A stretch of 64,000 bases of DNA, taken from assembly GCF_000147335.1 (NCBI RefSeq), contig NC_014502.1, positions 62,001 through 126,000 on the forward strand, in the 5' to 3' direction. Below the pieces are notes generated by a model. It made no database searches. It had not been told where the DNA came from and was given only the letters and a program-made list of their open reading frames with translations. The stretch is from Gloeothece verrucosa PCC 7822 (GTDB lineage: Bacteria > Cyanobacteriota > Cyanobacteriia > Cyanobacteriales > Microcystaceae). The position numbers were made by a program, and so were the translations under genes. This document shows, one piece after another, positions 8,483 through 16,067 of the stretch (the stretch's first letter is position 1; each line of letters begins with the position of its first letter).

Positions 8483-8625
8483 GACTACTTTCGCATTGAT
8501 CATTACTTTGGATTGCCACAATTATTTTAGCCTTAACTATTCGTAATTAAGCAAAAGTTATTACTTTTTCTACTTAATCCTCCTGTTGGCGAAATAAAAG
8601 TGCAACGAATCCGTTCAAATTCTAT

Positions 8626-9084
8626 TTATTTTAAAACTGTAATAGAACGCCGTTTATTATCTAGCCAATCGATATAGCCGCTTTCTTTGAGCCGTCGTAA
8701 TTGCTTTTGTATAGTATTGCTCGATTTGATTTCTAATCCTTCCATTAATTCTTTGATAGTTGGTGATTGTTGGTGTTCACTTATGTAGTTCCTAATAAAA
8801 AAGTATAGCTCATAATCTTTCTCATCAACATTCTTCCAAAAATTATTAGGAATCGGAGGACATTTTGAAGGTTGCCCAAGGATGATAATATTTCTTTTGC
8901 CGCCTTGTTCCCAGTCGATATAGTCTTTCTGTTTAAGAACTTTCAAATGTGCTTTGATGGTAGAGACGTGCAAATTTAATTTTTGTGCTATTTCCTGGCG
9001 ACTGGGAGAATGCTGATGTTTATCGATGTATTCGACCAAAAATTGATAAACTTCGTTTTGCTGTGGATATAATTTGTTTTTCAT
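8626..9084 (-). CDS. Tandem LexA-type winged-helix DNA-binding protein without a protease domain
   Basis: 152 residues made of two similar LexA N-terminal-type winged helices. Repeat 1 (about 5-70) reads QNEVYQFLVEYI, SPSRQEIAQKLNL and TIKAHLKVLKQKDYIDW; repeat 2 (about 85-150) reads YELYFFIRNYI, SPTIKELMEGLEI and TIQKQLRRLKESGYIDW. Both have the LexA pattern of a recognition helix followed by a beta wing (R-NIIIL / R-SITVL). No Ser-Lys autoprotease domain follows, so it cannot be cleaved like LexA. It is most likely a plasmid regulator that binds DNA with two linked domains. It stands alone, about 80 bp downstream of the next gene on the same strand. Confidence 0.75.
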   Translation of the reverse strand: MKNKLYPQQNEVYQFLVEYIDKHQHSPSRQEIAQKLNLHVSTIKAHLKVLKQKDYIDWEQGGKRNIIILGQPSKCPPIPNNFWKNVDEKDYELYFFIRNYISEHQQSPTIKELMEGLEIKSSNTIQKQLRRLKESGYIDWLDNKRRSITVLK

Positions 9085-9166
9085 TTTTCTTTAAAAAAAT
9101 TGTACTAATACTAAAATTGAAGTCGGGGGAAATAATTGTTACTTCCCCTATAGCTTCGATCTCTTT

Positions 9167-9964
9167 TTAGGTTTCACTGAAGATGAGAGGTTGAATTTCT
9201 GCCTTATGAAGACGCACTTCTACAAAAATGCCCTCAAGTAATGTGAATAAGAGTGCTATCTCAAGACAATCTGTCCGACTGTGCAAATAATCCATCCCTT
9301 CTTGAATTAGGGTTTCTATAGAAACAATGACTTTTTGGCTCCAAGAGGACTCCCAACCAAATTTGTTATTAAGACTCATCATTTTTTGAGCTATGGTCAA
9401 CGCCTGTTTGTCCGGATAAGTAAGTTGTCCTAGCTCTTTTTTGCTACATACGGTTTGAATCGATTCTAAGGATTTAATTAAGCTGTCGAGCAGACATTGA
9501 TAGGGAGTGTCATCGATTACCTGCATCAGCAAATTAGTTGAGTAATAGGGATTGATGAAGTTAGCCAAATCGCCTTGATAAATTGTAGTTGTGATGGCTT
9601 TTTCTTCCTGGTCGAATCCGTCAATTGATTCGGCTTTCAAAATGACTGTTTGATTACATATAATCGTATAACGGTATTCTGTATCTCCATGATGATCGTG
9701 AGTGCCCGTAATTTCTGCATCAGGATTAGCTCTTAAAAATCTATCGGCTAAAGAGCCTCTTTCATGATCTAACAAAAGCATTTGTAAAAAGTAATTGGCT
9801 GCGCCTTCGGGGTATCCGTCCCAGTGAATGTAAAAAGTAACGGTGTAGTCTTCTGTTGTAAATTGATAAGTTGCACTCCTTTGCCATATTTGTAACTTCC
9901 TTATGTAGCGATGGGGTGAAATAAAAGTTAAGTTTTGAAAATTTTTCGGTGAAGCTAGGAACAA
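9167..9964 (-). CDS. Conserved plasmid protein of unknown function
   Basis: 265 residues; I do not recognise the family. Visible features are the segment FYIHWDGYPEGAANYFLQML near residue 45, a histidine-rich THDHHGDTEY near residue 92, and a mostly helical C-terminal half. There is no signal peptide or membrane segment. The open frame starts with TTG 22 bp after the ArdC-like gene's stop, so translation may depend on coupling, and the true start is uncertain. It lies in a minus-strand run with an antirestriction protein and a DNA methyltransferase-like protein, which suggests a role in plasmid establishment; that is inference from position only. Confidence 0.6.
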   Translation of the reverse strand: MFLASPKNFQNLTFISPHRYIRKLQIWQRSATYQFTTEDYTVTFYIHWDGYPEGAANYFLQMLLLDHERGSLADRFLRANPDAEITGTHDHHGDTEYRYTIICNQTVILKAESIDGFDQEEKAITTTIYQGDLANFINPYYSTNLLMQVIDDTPYQCLLDSLIKSLESIQTVCSKKELGQLTYPDKQALTIAQKMMSLNNKFGWESSWSQKVIVSIETLIQEGMDYLHSRTDCLEIALLFTLLEGIFVEVRLHKAEIQPLIFSET

Positions 9965-9985
9965 GCTGGTCGCCGTAGATAGACT

Positions 9986-10879
9986 TTATTGTTCATAATA
10001 AATCGTCTCTCCTACTAAATATTGGAAAGCTTGATTAGCTTTCTGTGCTGCCTTGAGAAATGCTGTTTTATCGTTTTGTAGAACAGAAAGCCAAGAATCT
10101 AAATAAGAGGCGTGGATTTCTAAGCTATAATTAATTCCGAAATGATTGCATAAGAAAGCACTGCCTAAATCAGCGATTAACTCCTCAAAGGCGTAATCTG
10201 TTGAACCTTTACGATGATTAAGAGGTCGAGCGCATCTAGATTTATGTCCCGTACTGTGGACGATTTCATGTAAGTAAGTTGAATAAAATCCTTCGGCTGA
10301 AATAAAATCAGAACGCTTTGGCAATTTGATAGTATCTAGGGTGGGAATATAGCAAGCTACAGGCCCACCGAATACTGTTTCTATTTCGAGAGTGCCGATA
10401 AAATTCTCAACTTTGGGAAGTGGATTGAAGTTATTGGGTAATGGTGGAGTTAAAGGTTTAAGGTATTCGGTTATTTGGCGATCGCTTTTGGTATCATCCA
10501 AGCAAGCTATATTAAAGACGGAAAACCATCGACAACTATTTCTGTATTCTTTTTTTGTCTCTCTCCTGTCGGGATCTTCTACTTCTTTGGCATAAGTGCC
10601 ACCCCATTTAATCCAAGTTGCCTTACTACCTTTTTTAATTAGCCAGTTAAGTTCTTTAGCTTGTTGAAAAGTAATAAAAAATGGATATTCCCAGTTGTTG
10701 ATGACTAAATCGATTTGGCATAAAATAGGATTAATCCCGCGATAGATATGCTTGGTCAAAAAGTTCTGAAACGGACTGCTATACCAAGGCTGTGACCAGG
10801 GGGTGACTCCCTTTTCAATTAAAGTAATGAGCTTATCGGTTATTAATTGGTTTTTATCTGTAGCCGTTGCTGTAACCAT
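9986..10879 (-). CDS. ArdC-like antirestriction protein (ssDNA-binding + zincin metallopeptidase-like)
   Basis: About 297 residues from the ATG at 10879, chosen because GGAGG lies just upstream; the open frame extends seven codons further. The N-terminal half has the ArdC/DUF1738 ssDNA-binding pattern: KLITLIEKGVTPWSQPW, YRGINPILC, and TFQQAKELNWLIKKGSKA. The C-terminal half has the zinc-metallopeptidase motif LHEIVHSTGH (HExxH plus a further His) and YAFEELIADLGSAFLC with the third acidic ligand. ArdC proteins protect incoming conjugative DNA from host restriction. It lies between the methyltransferase at 10954-11997 and the unknown gene at 9167-9964, matching an early-expressed establishment cluster. 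Confidence 0.85.
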   Translation of the reverse strand: MVTATATDKNQLITDKLITLIEKGVTPWSQPWYSSPFQNFLTKHIYRGINPILCQIDLVINNWEYPFFITFQQAKELNWLIKKGSKATWIKWGGTYAKEVEDPDRRETKKEYRNSCRWFSVFNIACLDDTKSDRQITEYLKPLTPPLPNNFNPLPKVENFIGTLEIETVFGGPVACYIPTLDTIKLPKRSDFISAEGFYSTYLHEIVHSTGHKSRCARPLNHRKGSTDYAFEELIADLGSAFLCNHFGINYSLEIHASYLDSWLSVLQNDKTAFLKAAQKANQAFQYLVGETIYYEQ

Positions 10880-10953
10880 GTTACCTCCATCAAATAACAA
10901 AATTTATCCTCGAATGTGAGGATTAATAAATTAAGCCTGATTCAAAAGTTAAA

Positions 10954-11997
10954 TTACTTTTGAATCACTAAAATTCTTGTACTTACTCCAGTTGACCTGC
11001 TACTATTAAGAAAACTTCCTTTTGGCAAAGCCTCATTGAAAACACATTTATCATCAAGCCACTCTCTGAACTCTTGATATATTTTGTTTTTACGAAATGT
11101 TATTGATTCTGGTACAATGCTTATTAGTCGTCCGTCATCTTTTAAACAGGAATAGGCGTGATAAATATGTTTTATTTCTTCCCCTGAGAAAGGCGGATTC
11201 ATCAAAATACGGTTAAATTTTTCTTTAACCGTAAAGCAATCAGCAGCAATTACATTGAACCCTTTTAATGTTAGTATTTGTCTAAGGGTTGGGTTAATTT
11301 CGGATACAGTTAAATCGACATCAACAGATTCTTTTATTGTTTCAACAATTTGTCCATTACCAGCCCCAGGTTCCCATACTTTCATTTGGGGTTCAAGACA
11401 AGCTAACTGTACCATTTGCTTACAAATATTATCAGGAGTCGGGAAATAACCAGGAATATCATACCCAATTAGGCTATGTTCAAGTTGCCTGATTTGTACG
11501 GCTATAGGGTCTTCTTTAACCGGTGGCGATAATTCTTTGATGGCTGCGATTGCACTGTTTAATTGATTAATATTGGTAATATTAGCCTGTATTAATCGCT
11601 TACGATAATCGGCATACCATTCATCACAAAAAACTTCCTCAAGATTTTTGTGATTCCATTTTTCGTTACCGAATGACCATAAAACTTCGACTTGAGCAAC
11701 AGTATTGATGCTACTTAAAATTTGTGGTAGCTTTCCTTTTAAGAGAGCATCAGCAATAGCATAAAGATAACTTTGTATGCCCTGAAGTTTTAACGCATCC
11801 TGTCGCATTGATGCTACTATATTAGCCCTACGTCGGGTTACTCGTTGAGATGCGATTGCAGGGTTTAATTTGTCATCAATTTTACGCTGTAGATTATCAG
11901 CTAATTTCCTTAATTTATTGATTTTTGGGACATTGACAGTGCTTGAGGGTTTATAATTGGAATCGGGAATTAAATCAAAGAGCGATAGTTGATACAT
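10954..11997 (-). CDS. N6-adenine-type DNA methyltransferase-like protein
   Basis: 347 residues. The C-terminal half is a class I SAM methyltransferase: GYFPTPDNICKQMVQLA, then VWEPGAGNGQIVETI (motif I), DLTVSEINPTL (acidic motif II) and ILMNPPFSGEE, the NPPF catalytic motif of N6-adenine enzymes. The N-terminal ~170 residues are helical and basic and do not match a domain I recognise. No specificity subunit or endonuclease is nearby, so it may mask the plasmid from host restriction rather than form a restriction-modification pair. The gene is followed by the ArdC-like gene on the same strand (75-bp gap). Confidence 0.8.
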   Translation of the reverse strand: MYQLSLFDLIPDSNYKPSSTVNVPKINKLRKLADNLQRKIDDKLNPAIASQRVTRRRANIVASMRQDALKLQGIQSYLYAIADALLKGKLPQILSSINTVAQVEVLWSFGNEKWNHKNLEEVFCDEWYADYRKRLIQANITNINQLNSAIAAIKELSPPVKEDPIAVQIRQLEHSLIGYDIPGYFPTPDNICKQMVQLACLEPQMKVWEPGAGNGQIVETIKESVDVDLTVSEINPTLRQILTLKGFNVIAADCFTVKEKFNRILMNPPFSGEEIKHIYHAYSCLKDDGRLISIVPESITFRKNKIYQEFREWLDDKCVFNEALPKGSFLNSSRSTGVSTRILVIQK

Positions 11998-12281
11998 AAT
12001 TGATTCTGTTATTCTAGATAGAAGGCAAAAATCATTTGAGCTATATTAGATAACTCAAATGTTCGGAGATTATGAGATTAATCAAGAAATCCTTAAATGC
12101 TGACCCCAAAAATTTGGGGTGTTATATAAGAATAGCCATCAGTTTTTTTCGTTTAACTGATGGCTTTAAAAGGAACGGGAGGATATGTAAAATAGAAATC
12201 GGCTGAGGTTAGAGTCGAAAATCATTTGATGTGCTGACTTTTTTTATAAATAAATTGCACATCAGGAGCCGCAGCGCGGCT
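11998..12281. other. Hairpin-rich non-coding region
   Basis: No convincing gene. Three strong inverted repeats occur in about 180 bp: CCCCAAA/TTTGGGG at 12104-12119, GCCATCAGTT/AACTGATGGC at 12135-12164 with a 10-nt T-rich loop, and AGCCGC-AGC-GCGGCT at 12267-12281, the last abutting the stop of the small gene at 12282. The last one could end transcripts of the minus-strand primase operon; the middle one looks like a stable RNA stem in either direction. The role is not known. Confidence 0.5.
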
Positions 12282-12565
12282 TCAAGGGTTTCTTTCAATC
12301 GCAGCTATTATTTGATTGTATATTTGAGGAGATAAATCTTGATTTTTTACTTTTTCTTCCAATAGTGCTAGAACTTGTTGTAATTCGTGATTATCCAGTT
12401 TTACAGGGTTGTTGGGGTTTTTGGGAATTTCCCAAATCAGTTGAGGATCATTGGCAACTTGTATTAATCGATTGGCAAAAAATTTGAAAAATTTTTTTTC
12501 ATCAGTTTCTTTTTGAGATTGAAATTAATGATTTTGGGTTTTCTTTTTTTATCCACGTTATTCAT
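12282..12565 (-). pseudogene. Small gene coupled to the primase-polymerase, split by a -1 frameshift
   Basis: An ATG at 12565 overlaps the stop of the primase-polymerase gene (ATGA), a strong sign of translational coupling. The first frame gives MNNVDKKRKPKIINFN... and stops after about 33 codons. The -1 frame runs on through a run of eight A and encodes FFANRLIQVANDPQLIWEIP, then PNNPVKLDNHELQQVLALLE and a TGA at 12282. Together they give a basic protein of about 94 residues. Either a base was gained in the A-run or the run is used for -1 slippage. I do not recognise the family. Confidence 0.55.
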
Positions 12566-13479
12566 CTGGAGAGTTTTACGTAATACCAAAGTGTACGATC
12601 ACTTACCCCTGAACCCTTGAATGATGCCCATTTATAGTAACATTCGCCGGGTTGATATTTAGCTGATAATTGGCTCCATCTATCCCAGTCATCTAGCAGA
12701 GAAAACGATATAAAATGAAGACTCATGCCGATGCGAATCCAACTATCATAGTCATCAGCAAAATTGGCATGAATTAATGATAGTGCCGACTTAGCCGCTT
12801 CTATGGTGGTTGCTCTATCATGTCGTACTTCCCTTATCAAGGGAGCTTTTGTAATCGGCTGAATCTTTTTTGTCCGTTTCGGGGATTGGGCAAGATCTAT
12901 TATTTGTTCTGGTATGATCGCCACCTCCATTTCATCAGGACGACAACCACCGAGCCAAAAATACTGGCCAGTTACTGGATGCGGGGATGGCGGCAAAACC
13001 GATTGCTGACCGGTTGCACGAATCTCTAAGGCTTCTCCTGGTCCTGTTATCCTCTTGAATGGTTTGATACTATGACCAGGAGGCAGCTTAAATAAATACT
13101 GACAACGCCCAGGACGACCAGAGGTGAATGCTATTGTTGGGGGTAAGCGTGGCAATAGTTCTTGGATAAAAGATTGAGCCGAATAACCATCAACGTCCAG
13201 GGCTACAAGGAATTCTTTTGAATTGTGCCCCAGTAAGATCCCAATACCTGGAGGCCGAATCGGATAGCGTTGATAGTATTTGTTGAGAACGACTAGGTAG
13301 CCGCGTCCGGTTAGGTTCGTTATTAATTGATCACGGGTGAAGGGATGATTTTGCCATTGGTGTCCTATGGGTTGTTTGTTGCGGTTTACGGGAATGAGAG
13401 GCCAATGAGGAGGGAGGATGGAAAGATAGTGGATGAACGATTGAGGTTCAGGAATGGTTACAGCATACATTAAACACAT
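12562..13479 (-). CDS. Primase-polymerase (bifunctional DNA primase/polymerase family) with PriCT-like C terminus
   Basis: About 305 residues from the ATG at 13479; ATG 13470 is an alternative and the open frame begins at a TTG at 13494. The N-terminal part has the archaeo-eukaryotic primase-like fold of plasmid and phage Prim-Pol: PLIPVNRNKQPIG, GIGILLGHNSKEFLVALDVDG with the metal-binding acidic pair, and TSGRPGRCQYLFKLP. The C-terminal part (WIRIGMSLHF, WDRWSQLSAKYQPGECYYKW) matches primase C-terminal domains. There is no fused helicase, so it probably primes plasmid replication together with a host or separate helicase. It is divergent from the ParA operon across a 195-bp AT-rich gap and coupled to the small gene downstream. 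Confidence 0.8.
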   Translation of the reverse strand: MCLMYAVTIPEPQSFIHYLSILPPHWPLIPVNRNKQPIGHQWQNHPFTRDQLITNLTGRGYLVVLNKYYQRYPIRPPGIGILLGHNSKEFLVALDVDGYSAQSFIQELLPRLPPTIAFTSGRPGRCQYLFKLPPGHSIKPFKRITGPGEALEIRATGQQSVLPPSPHPVTGQYFWLGGCRPDEMEVAIIPEQIIDLAQSPKRTKKIQPITKAPLIREVRHDRATTIEAAKSALSLIHANFADDYDSWIRIGMSLHFISFSLLDDWDRWSQLSAKYQPGECYYKWASFKGSGVSDRTLWYYVKLSR

Positions 13480-13546
13480 CGAAATTAGTTTCAAAGGAAT
13501 AGCGAAGCTACTCCAAGGTCATTGATTGATCATGCTTAGGTAATAA

Positions 13547-13600
13547 TTACTAAAAAGTTAAATTGCTAAATTTAACTTTTGTTAATTTACTAAATTTAGC
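13547..13600. promoter_or_regulatory. AT-rich repeats in the ParA/primase intergenic region, candidate centromere or operator
   Basis: Two copies of TTRCTAAATTTARC occur 24 bp apart (13563-13576 and 13587-13600), with a weaker copy (TTACTAAAAAGTTA) at 13547. The first lies in the imperfect palindrome GTTAAATTGCTAAATTTAAC (13557-13576). The position, directly upstream of a parA-type gene and divergent from a replication primase, is where plasmid centromere and autoregulatory sites are usually found. Direct evidence is limited to the repeats themselves. Confidence 0.5.
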
Positions 13601-13674
13601 TTTTATTTAATTATTGCTTTATTTAAATACACAATTAGGCTAAAGTATATTTAAGCAATTCATTATTACAACAA

Positions 13675-14448
13675 ATGCTTATTTTAGCGATCGTGTCCCT
13701 CAGTGGGGGACAGGGTAAAACTACTTGTGCCCTGTTTTTGGGGAAGCGGTTGGCCAAGGAAGGATGGCCGACCTTGGTTGTGGATGCTGACCCTCAACAC
13801 AACCTCACTACTTATTTAGAGGCCAAAGTCGATCAGCAGCCGACTTTACTAGAATTTCTCAAGAAAGCCGTAGAACTATCTGAGGCTATCTATCCCGTTG
13901 ACGCAAAAGATAATCTCTATATCATTCCGTCTGATGATGCCCTCGACGCGGCCAATGAATACCTCGCCAGTAGTGGGGCTGCCGCTATTTTACTCAAGCG
14001 TCGTCTGGAAGTTTTAAAAGATACCTTTAAAGTTTGTATAATCGATGCTCCCCCTCAGCGATCGCAAATTTGTCTATCTATTGTCGGGGCTGCCGATTAT
14101 CTATTAATACCGGCTGAAGCTACCGTAAAGGGTTATGGCTCATTGGTACGGTCGATAGATTTGTGGAAATCCATGCGTGATGAGCTTAAGGTGTCTGAGG
14201 CAGAACTGCTTGGTGTACTACCTTTCCGCGATCGCTGGATTGGGTTAACCCAATCTAAGGAGAGTCAGTTGTCTGTTACCGCTATGGGGGAAGAGGTGGG
14301 GCAAAAGTTTATCCTCCCCTCTATCAGGGAAAGTGAGAGGTACAAGCAAGCTATTAACCAAGGTAAACTCCTGAGTGAAATGGGTTTTGGGGATTTGGAA
14401 TATCCCTTTGATGTTTTGGTGGACCTAATTAAAGCTTTAATTAATTAA
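13675..14448 (+). CDS. parA: ParA-family plasmid partition ATPase
   Basis: 257 residues. Walker A is SLSGGQGKTT at residues 8-17, followed by VVDADPQHNLTTYL (Walker A', residues 36-49) and VCIIDAPPQRSQ (Walker B, around residue 122). These are the marks of the Soj/ParA group that moves plasmids over the nucleoid. One oddity is that the family usually has Lys at the first position of KGGxGKT (the signature lysine that reaches across the dimer); here it is Ser. There is no N-terminal helix-turn-helix, so it is a type Ib or Soj-like size class. A small partner gene follows after 2 bp. Confidence 0.85.
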   Translation: MLILAIVSLSGGQGKTTCALFLGKRLAKEGWPTLVVDADPQHNLTTYLEAKVDQQPTLLEFLKKAVELSEAIYPVDAKDNLYIIPSDDALDAANEYLASSGAAAILLKRRLEVLKDTFKVCIIDAPPQRSQICLSIVGAADYLLIPAEATVKGYGSLVRSIDLWKSMRDELKVSEAELLGVLPFRDRWIGLTQSKESQLSVTAMGEEVGQKFILPSIRESERYKQAINQGKLLSEMGFGDLEYPFDVLVDLIKALIN

Positions 14449-14450
14449 CG

Positions 14451-14963
14451 ATGTCAGAAAATAATTTATTGGCTAAATTACAACAAAAGAGAAACCGACC
14501 TACCGTAGAGAGGTTTGATCCTCTATTACCTGCTGTTACTCCCATTGTTGAGACTATCGAAGAGTCCGCAGAAACTACGGACACTCCCGAGGCTACAGAT
14601 AATACAGAAATTACAGAGCAATTAGAAACTGATAATAACATTCAATCCCGACTGGGAGATTCCGACGAAATTACCATTGCCTTTTTAAAACAAAAGTTAG
14701 AAACATACGGCAAAACTCGCCGTAGAAGTGGCATTATTTTGGATGAAACAATCGATGATGAAATTTCGGCTTTCTGCCAAGCCAACAAAATTACTGTTGA
14801 AACTTTTTTAGAAGCCGCTTGGGGTCTTATTTCCAGTAAAGAGGACTTAAAGAAGAAAGTTATTAAGGAATCCAAAGCTAGGTACAATAAGCGTAAAGAA
14901 GCAGGGACTTTAAGAAGGCAGATAACCCAATTAGAAAACTTGAAAAAGCTAATTAAAAACTAA
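14451..14963 (+). CDS. Probable partition partner protein (ParB-like role, ribbon-helix-helix type)
   Basis: 170 residues, starting 2 bp after parA. The first ~75 residues are acidic and low complexity (ETIEESAETTDTPEATDNTE). The central segment GIILDETIDDEISAFCQANK followed by ITVETFLEAAWGL has the strand-helix-helix look of a ribbon-helix-helix DNA-binding domain. The C-terminal third is strongly basic and helical (KKKVIKESKARYNKRKEAG). The position argues that it binds the plasmid centromere and stimulates ParA, like the small ParB-type partners of type Ib systems. There is no sequence match to classical ParB. Confidence 0.6.
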   Translation: MSENNLLAKLQQKRNRPTVERFDPLLPAVTPIVETIEESAETTDTPEATDNTEITEQLETDNNIQSRLGDSDEITIAFLKQKLETYGKTRRRSGIILDETIDDEISAFCQANKITVETFLEAAWGLISSKEDLKKKVIKESKARYNKRKEAGTLRRQITQLENLKKLIKN

Positions 14964-15053
14964 ATGTTTTCCTTAAACTCGGTATTACCCAAATTTAGGT
15001 CAGGGGAGATACGGGTTAAGGAAGCAGAGAAAATCCTAGAGGAGGTAGTATAA
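14964..15053 (+). CDS. Possible short ORF after the partition genes
   Basis: An ATG immediately after the stop of the partner gene opens 29 codons ending at TAA 15051-15053 (MFSLNSVLPKFRSGEIRVKE...). It would be the third gene of the partition operon, or a truncated relic. No domain is recognised and coding status is doubtful. Confidence 0.2.
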   Translation: MFSLNSVLPKFRSGEIRVKEAEKILEEVV

Positions 15054-15106
15054 TGTGATAAAAGTCTATAGACTAATCTAGTTATAATTGAAGAATCTGT
15101 GTCAAG

Positions 15107-15289
15107 GTGAAATTTATTTTAAGTCAACAGGCACAAGAAGAACTCATTAAGCGCAAAATTCGGATTTCAATTCTTGAATTAATTTTAAATCATCCTGAAC
15201 AGATTATTGAAGAAGATAGACTTAAAGTTTATCAAGGAAAATTTACCCTTAATAATGATAAAATTTATTTACTGAGGGATGCGCGTTAA
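15107..15289 (+). pseudogene. Truncated DUF4258-like toxin-family protein
   Basis: A GTG start opens MKFILSQQAQEELIKRKIRI, then NHPEQIIEEDRLKVYQGKF and NDKIYLLRDAR before a TAA. The pattern of a short beta-strand, an HAQ/QAQ-type helix and a KVYQ...YLLR strand is that of small DUF4258 proteins, which are about 85 residues long and often toxin-like partners of small antitoxins. Here the last ~25 residues are missing and replaced by sequence leading into the MITE at 15300. A TATAAT-like box lies about 22 bp upstream of the start. Confidence 0.5.
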
Positions 15290-15299
15290 TGATTTACTT

Positions 15300-15400
15300 G
15301 GGGAGCATCCCATTGAAAGCACTTTTACTGTTTTCAGGGGACTGAAACCTTTGCGGGTACTGGCTTTTAGTTACACTTTTATAAAAATGGGATGCTCCCC
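15300..15400. mobile_element. MITE-like element with 15-bp perfect terminal inverted repeats
   Basis: The 101-bp segment starts with GGGGAGCATCCCATT and ends with the exact inverse AATGGGATGCTCCCC. It holds no gene. The flanks share at most two or three bases (CTT before, TT after), so a target duplication is not certain. Broken small-gene remnants lie on both sides. It is probably mobilised in trans by a transposase elsewhere in the genome. Confidence 0.6.
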
Positions 15401-15402
15401 TT

Positions 15403-15502
15403 GATTTTCTAAAGAAATATAAGTTGATAAACAATCAATAGTATCTTTTAAGGTTTCTTGAGAGGTTAAAGCTAATTTCGTTAGTAAATCGGTCAAAGTT
15501 AT
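15403..15502 (-). pseudogene. Short protein remnant next to the MITE
   Basis: The minus strand is open for about 33 codons (ITLTDLLTKLALTSQETLKD, then TIDCLSTYISLENQ) and runs into the MITE. There is no start codon in frame and a stop lies just upstream. It looks like an internal helical piece of a small gene, possibly an antitoxin. Low confidence. Confidence 0.25.
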
Positions 15503-15632
15503 TTATATTCCTTTTAAGGTCAGCCTTCTAGTATATAAGATGAACTTATGCTTTGGCAAGTTTTTTGCGCTTTTTCTCCTTCAATTGGCGATCGTTCTTC
15601 AAAAATTTCCCTCTCTGGAACCGACTTTTCGA

Positions 15633-15917
15633 TCTACTGAAGCTATCAGAAATAAATTACGGAACAAGAAAATTACTCCCATTATTCCTCGTAAAAGTAA
15701 TCAAAAAAGGCGAGAACGCTTTAATCAAGGTCTGTATCGTGAGCGCAATCGTGTAGAAAGACTGATTAACCGACTCAAACAATTTCGTCGTATAGCGACA
15801 AGATATGAAAAATATGCCCACAACTATTTGGCTATGTTGGCGCACCGCTACGCGGGTCTGCTTCGCAGATCACTTCTATACTTCTCTGGCTATAAAATGA
15901 GTTTGCAGACACGCCCT
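15633..15917 (+). pseudogene. 3' fragment of an IS5-family transposase
   Basis: From about 15633 the frame matches ORF B of the element at 6797-7348 with few changes: AIRNKLRNKKITPIIPRKSN, GLYRERNRVERLINRLKQFR and KYAHNYLAML. It ends at the same terminal sequence GTTTGCAGACACGCCCT (15901-15917). The front half of the transposase, including the first two catalytic Asp residues, is missing. The open frame reaches back to 15540 through unrelated sequence. Confidence 0.8.
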
Positions 15918-15950
15918 AATTTGATTCTTAGGAGTTAACCGAATAGTTTT

Positions 15951-15997
15951 GGGGTATGGACAGGATACGTGCAAAATAGGACACGATGTAAAGTTTT
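15951..15997. repeat. Left terminal inverted repeat of the Tn3-family element
   Basis: 47 bp, the exact inverse of 20084-20130. The outermost GGGG and internal purine-rich block follow the usual Tn3-family 38-bp-class ends but are longer. Confidence 0.95.
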
Positions 15998-16005
15998 ATA
16001 ATTAA

Positions 16006-16039
16006 CCATGTATATACTGCCCTCTGCCATGTATATACT
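16006..16039. promoter_or_regulatory. Directly repeated CCATGTATATACT sites upstream of the RHH-type gene
   Basis: Two exact 13-bp copies (16006-16018 and 16027-16039) lie 21 bp apart, two helical turns, just inside the left end and 29 bp before the small DNA-binding gene at 16068. They could be an operator for that protein or recombinase binding sites. The same motif, inverted, occurs inside the right end. Confidence 0.65.
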
Positions 16040-16067
16040 AAAAGAAAAAATTGAAATTTAATCGAAG

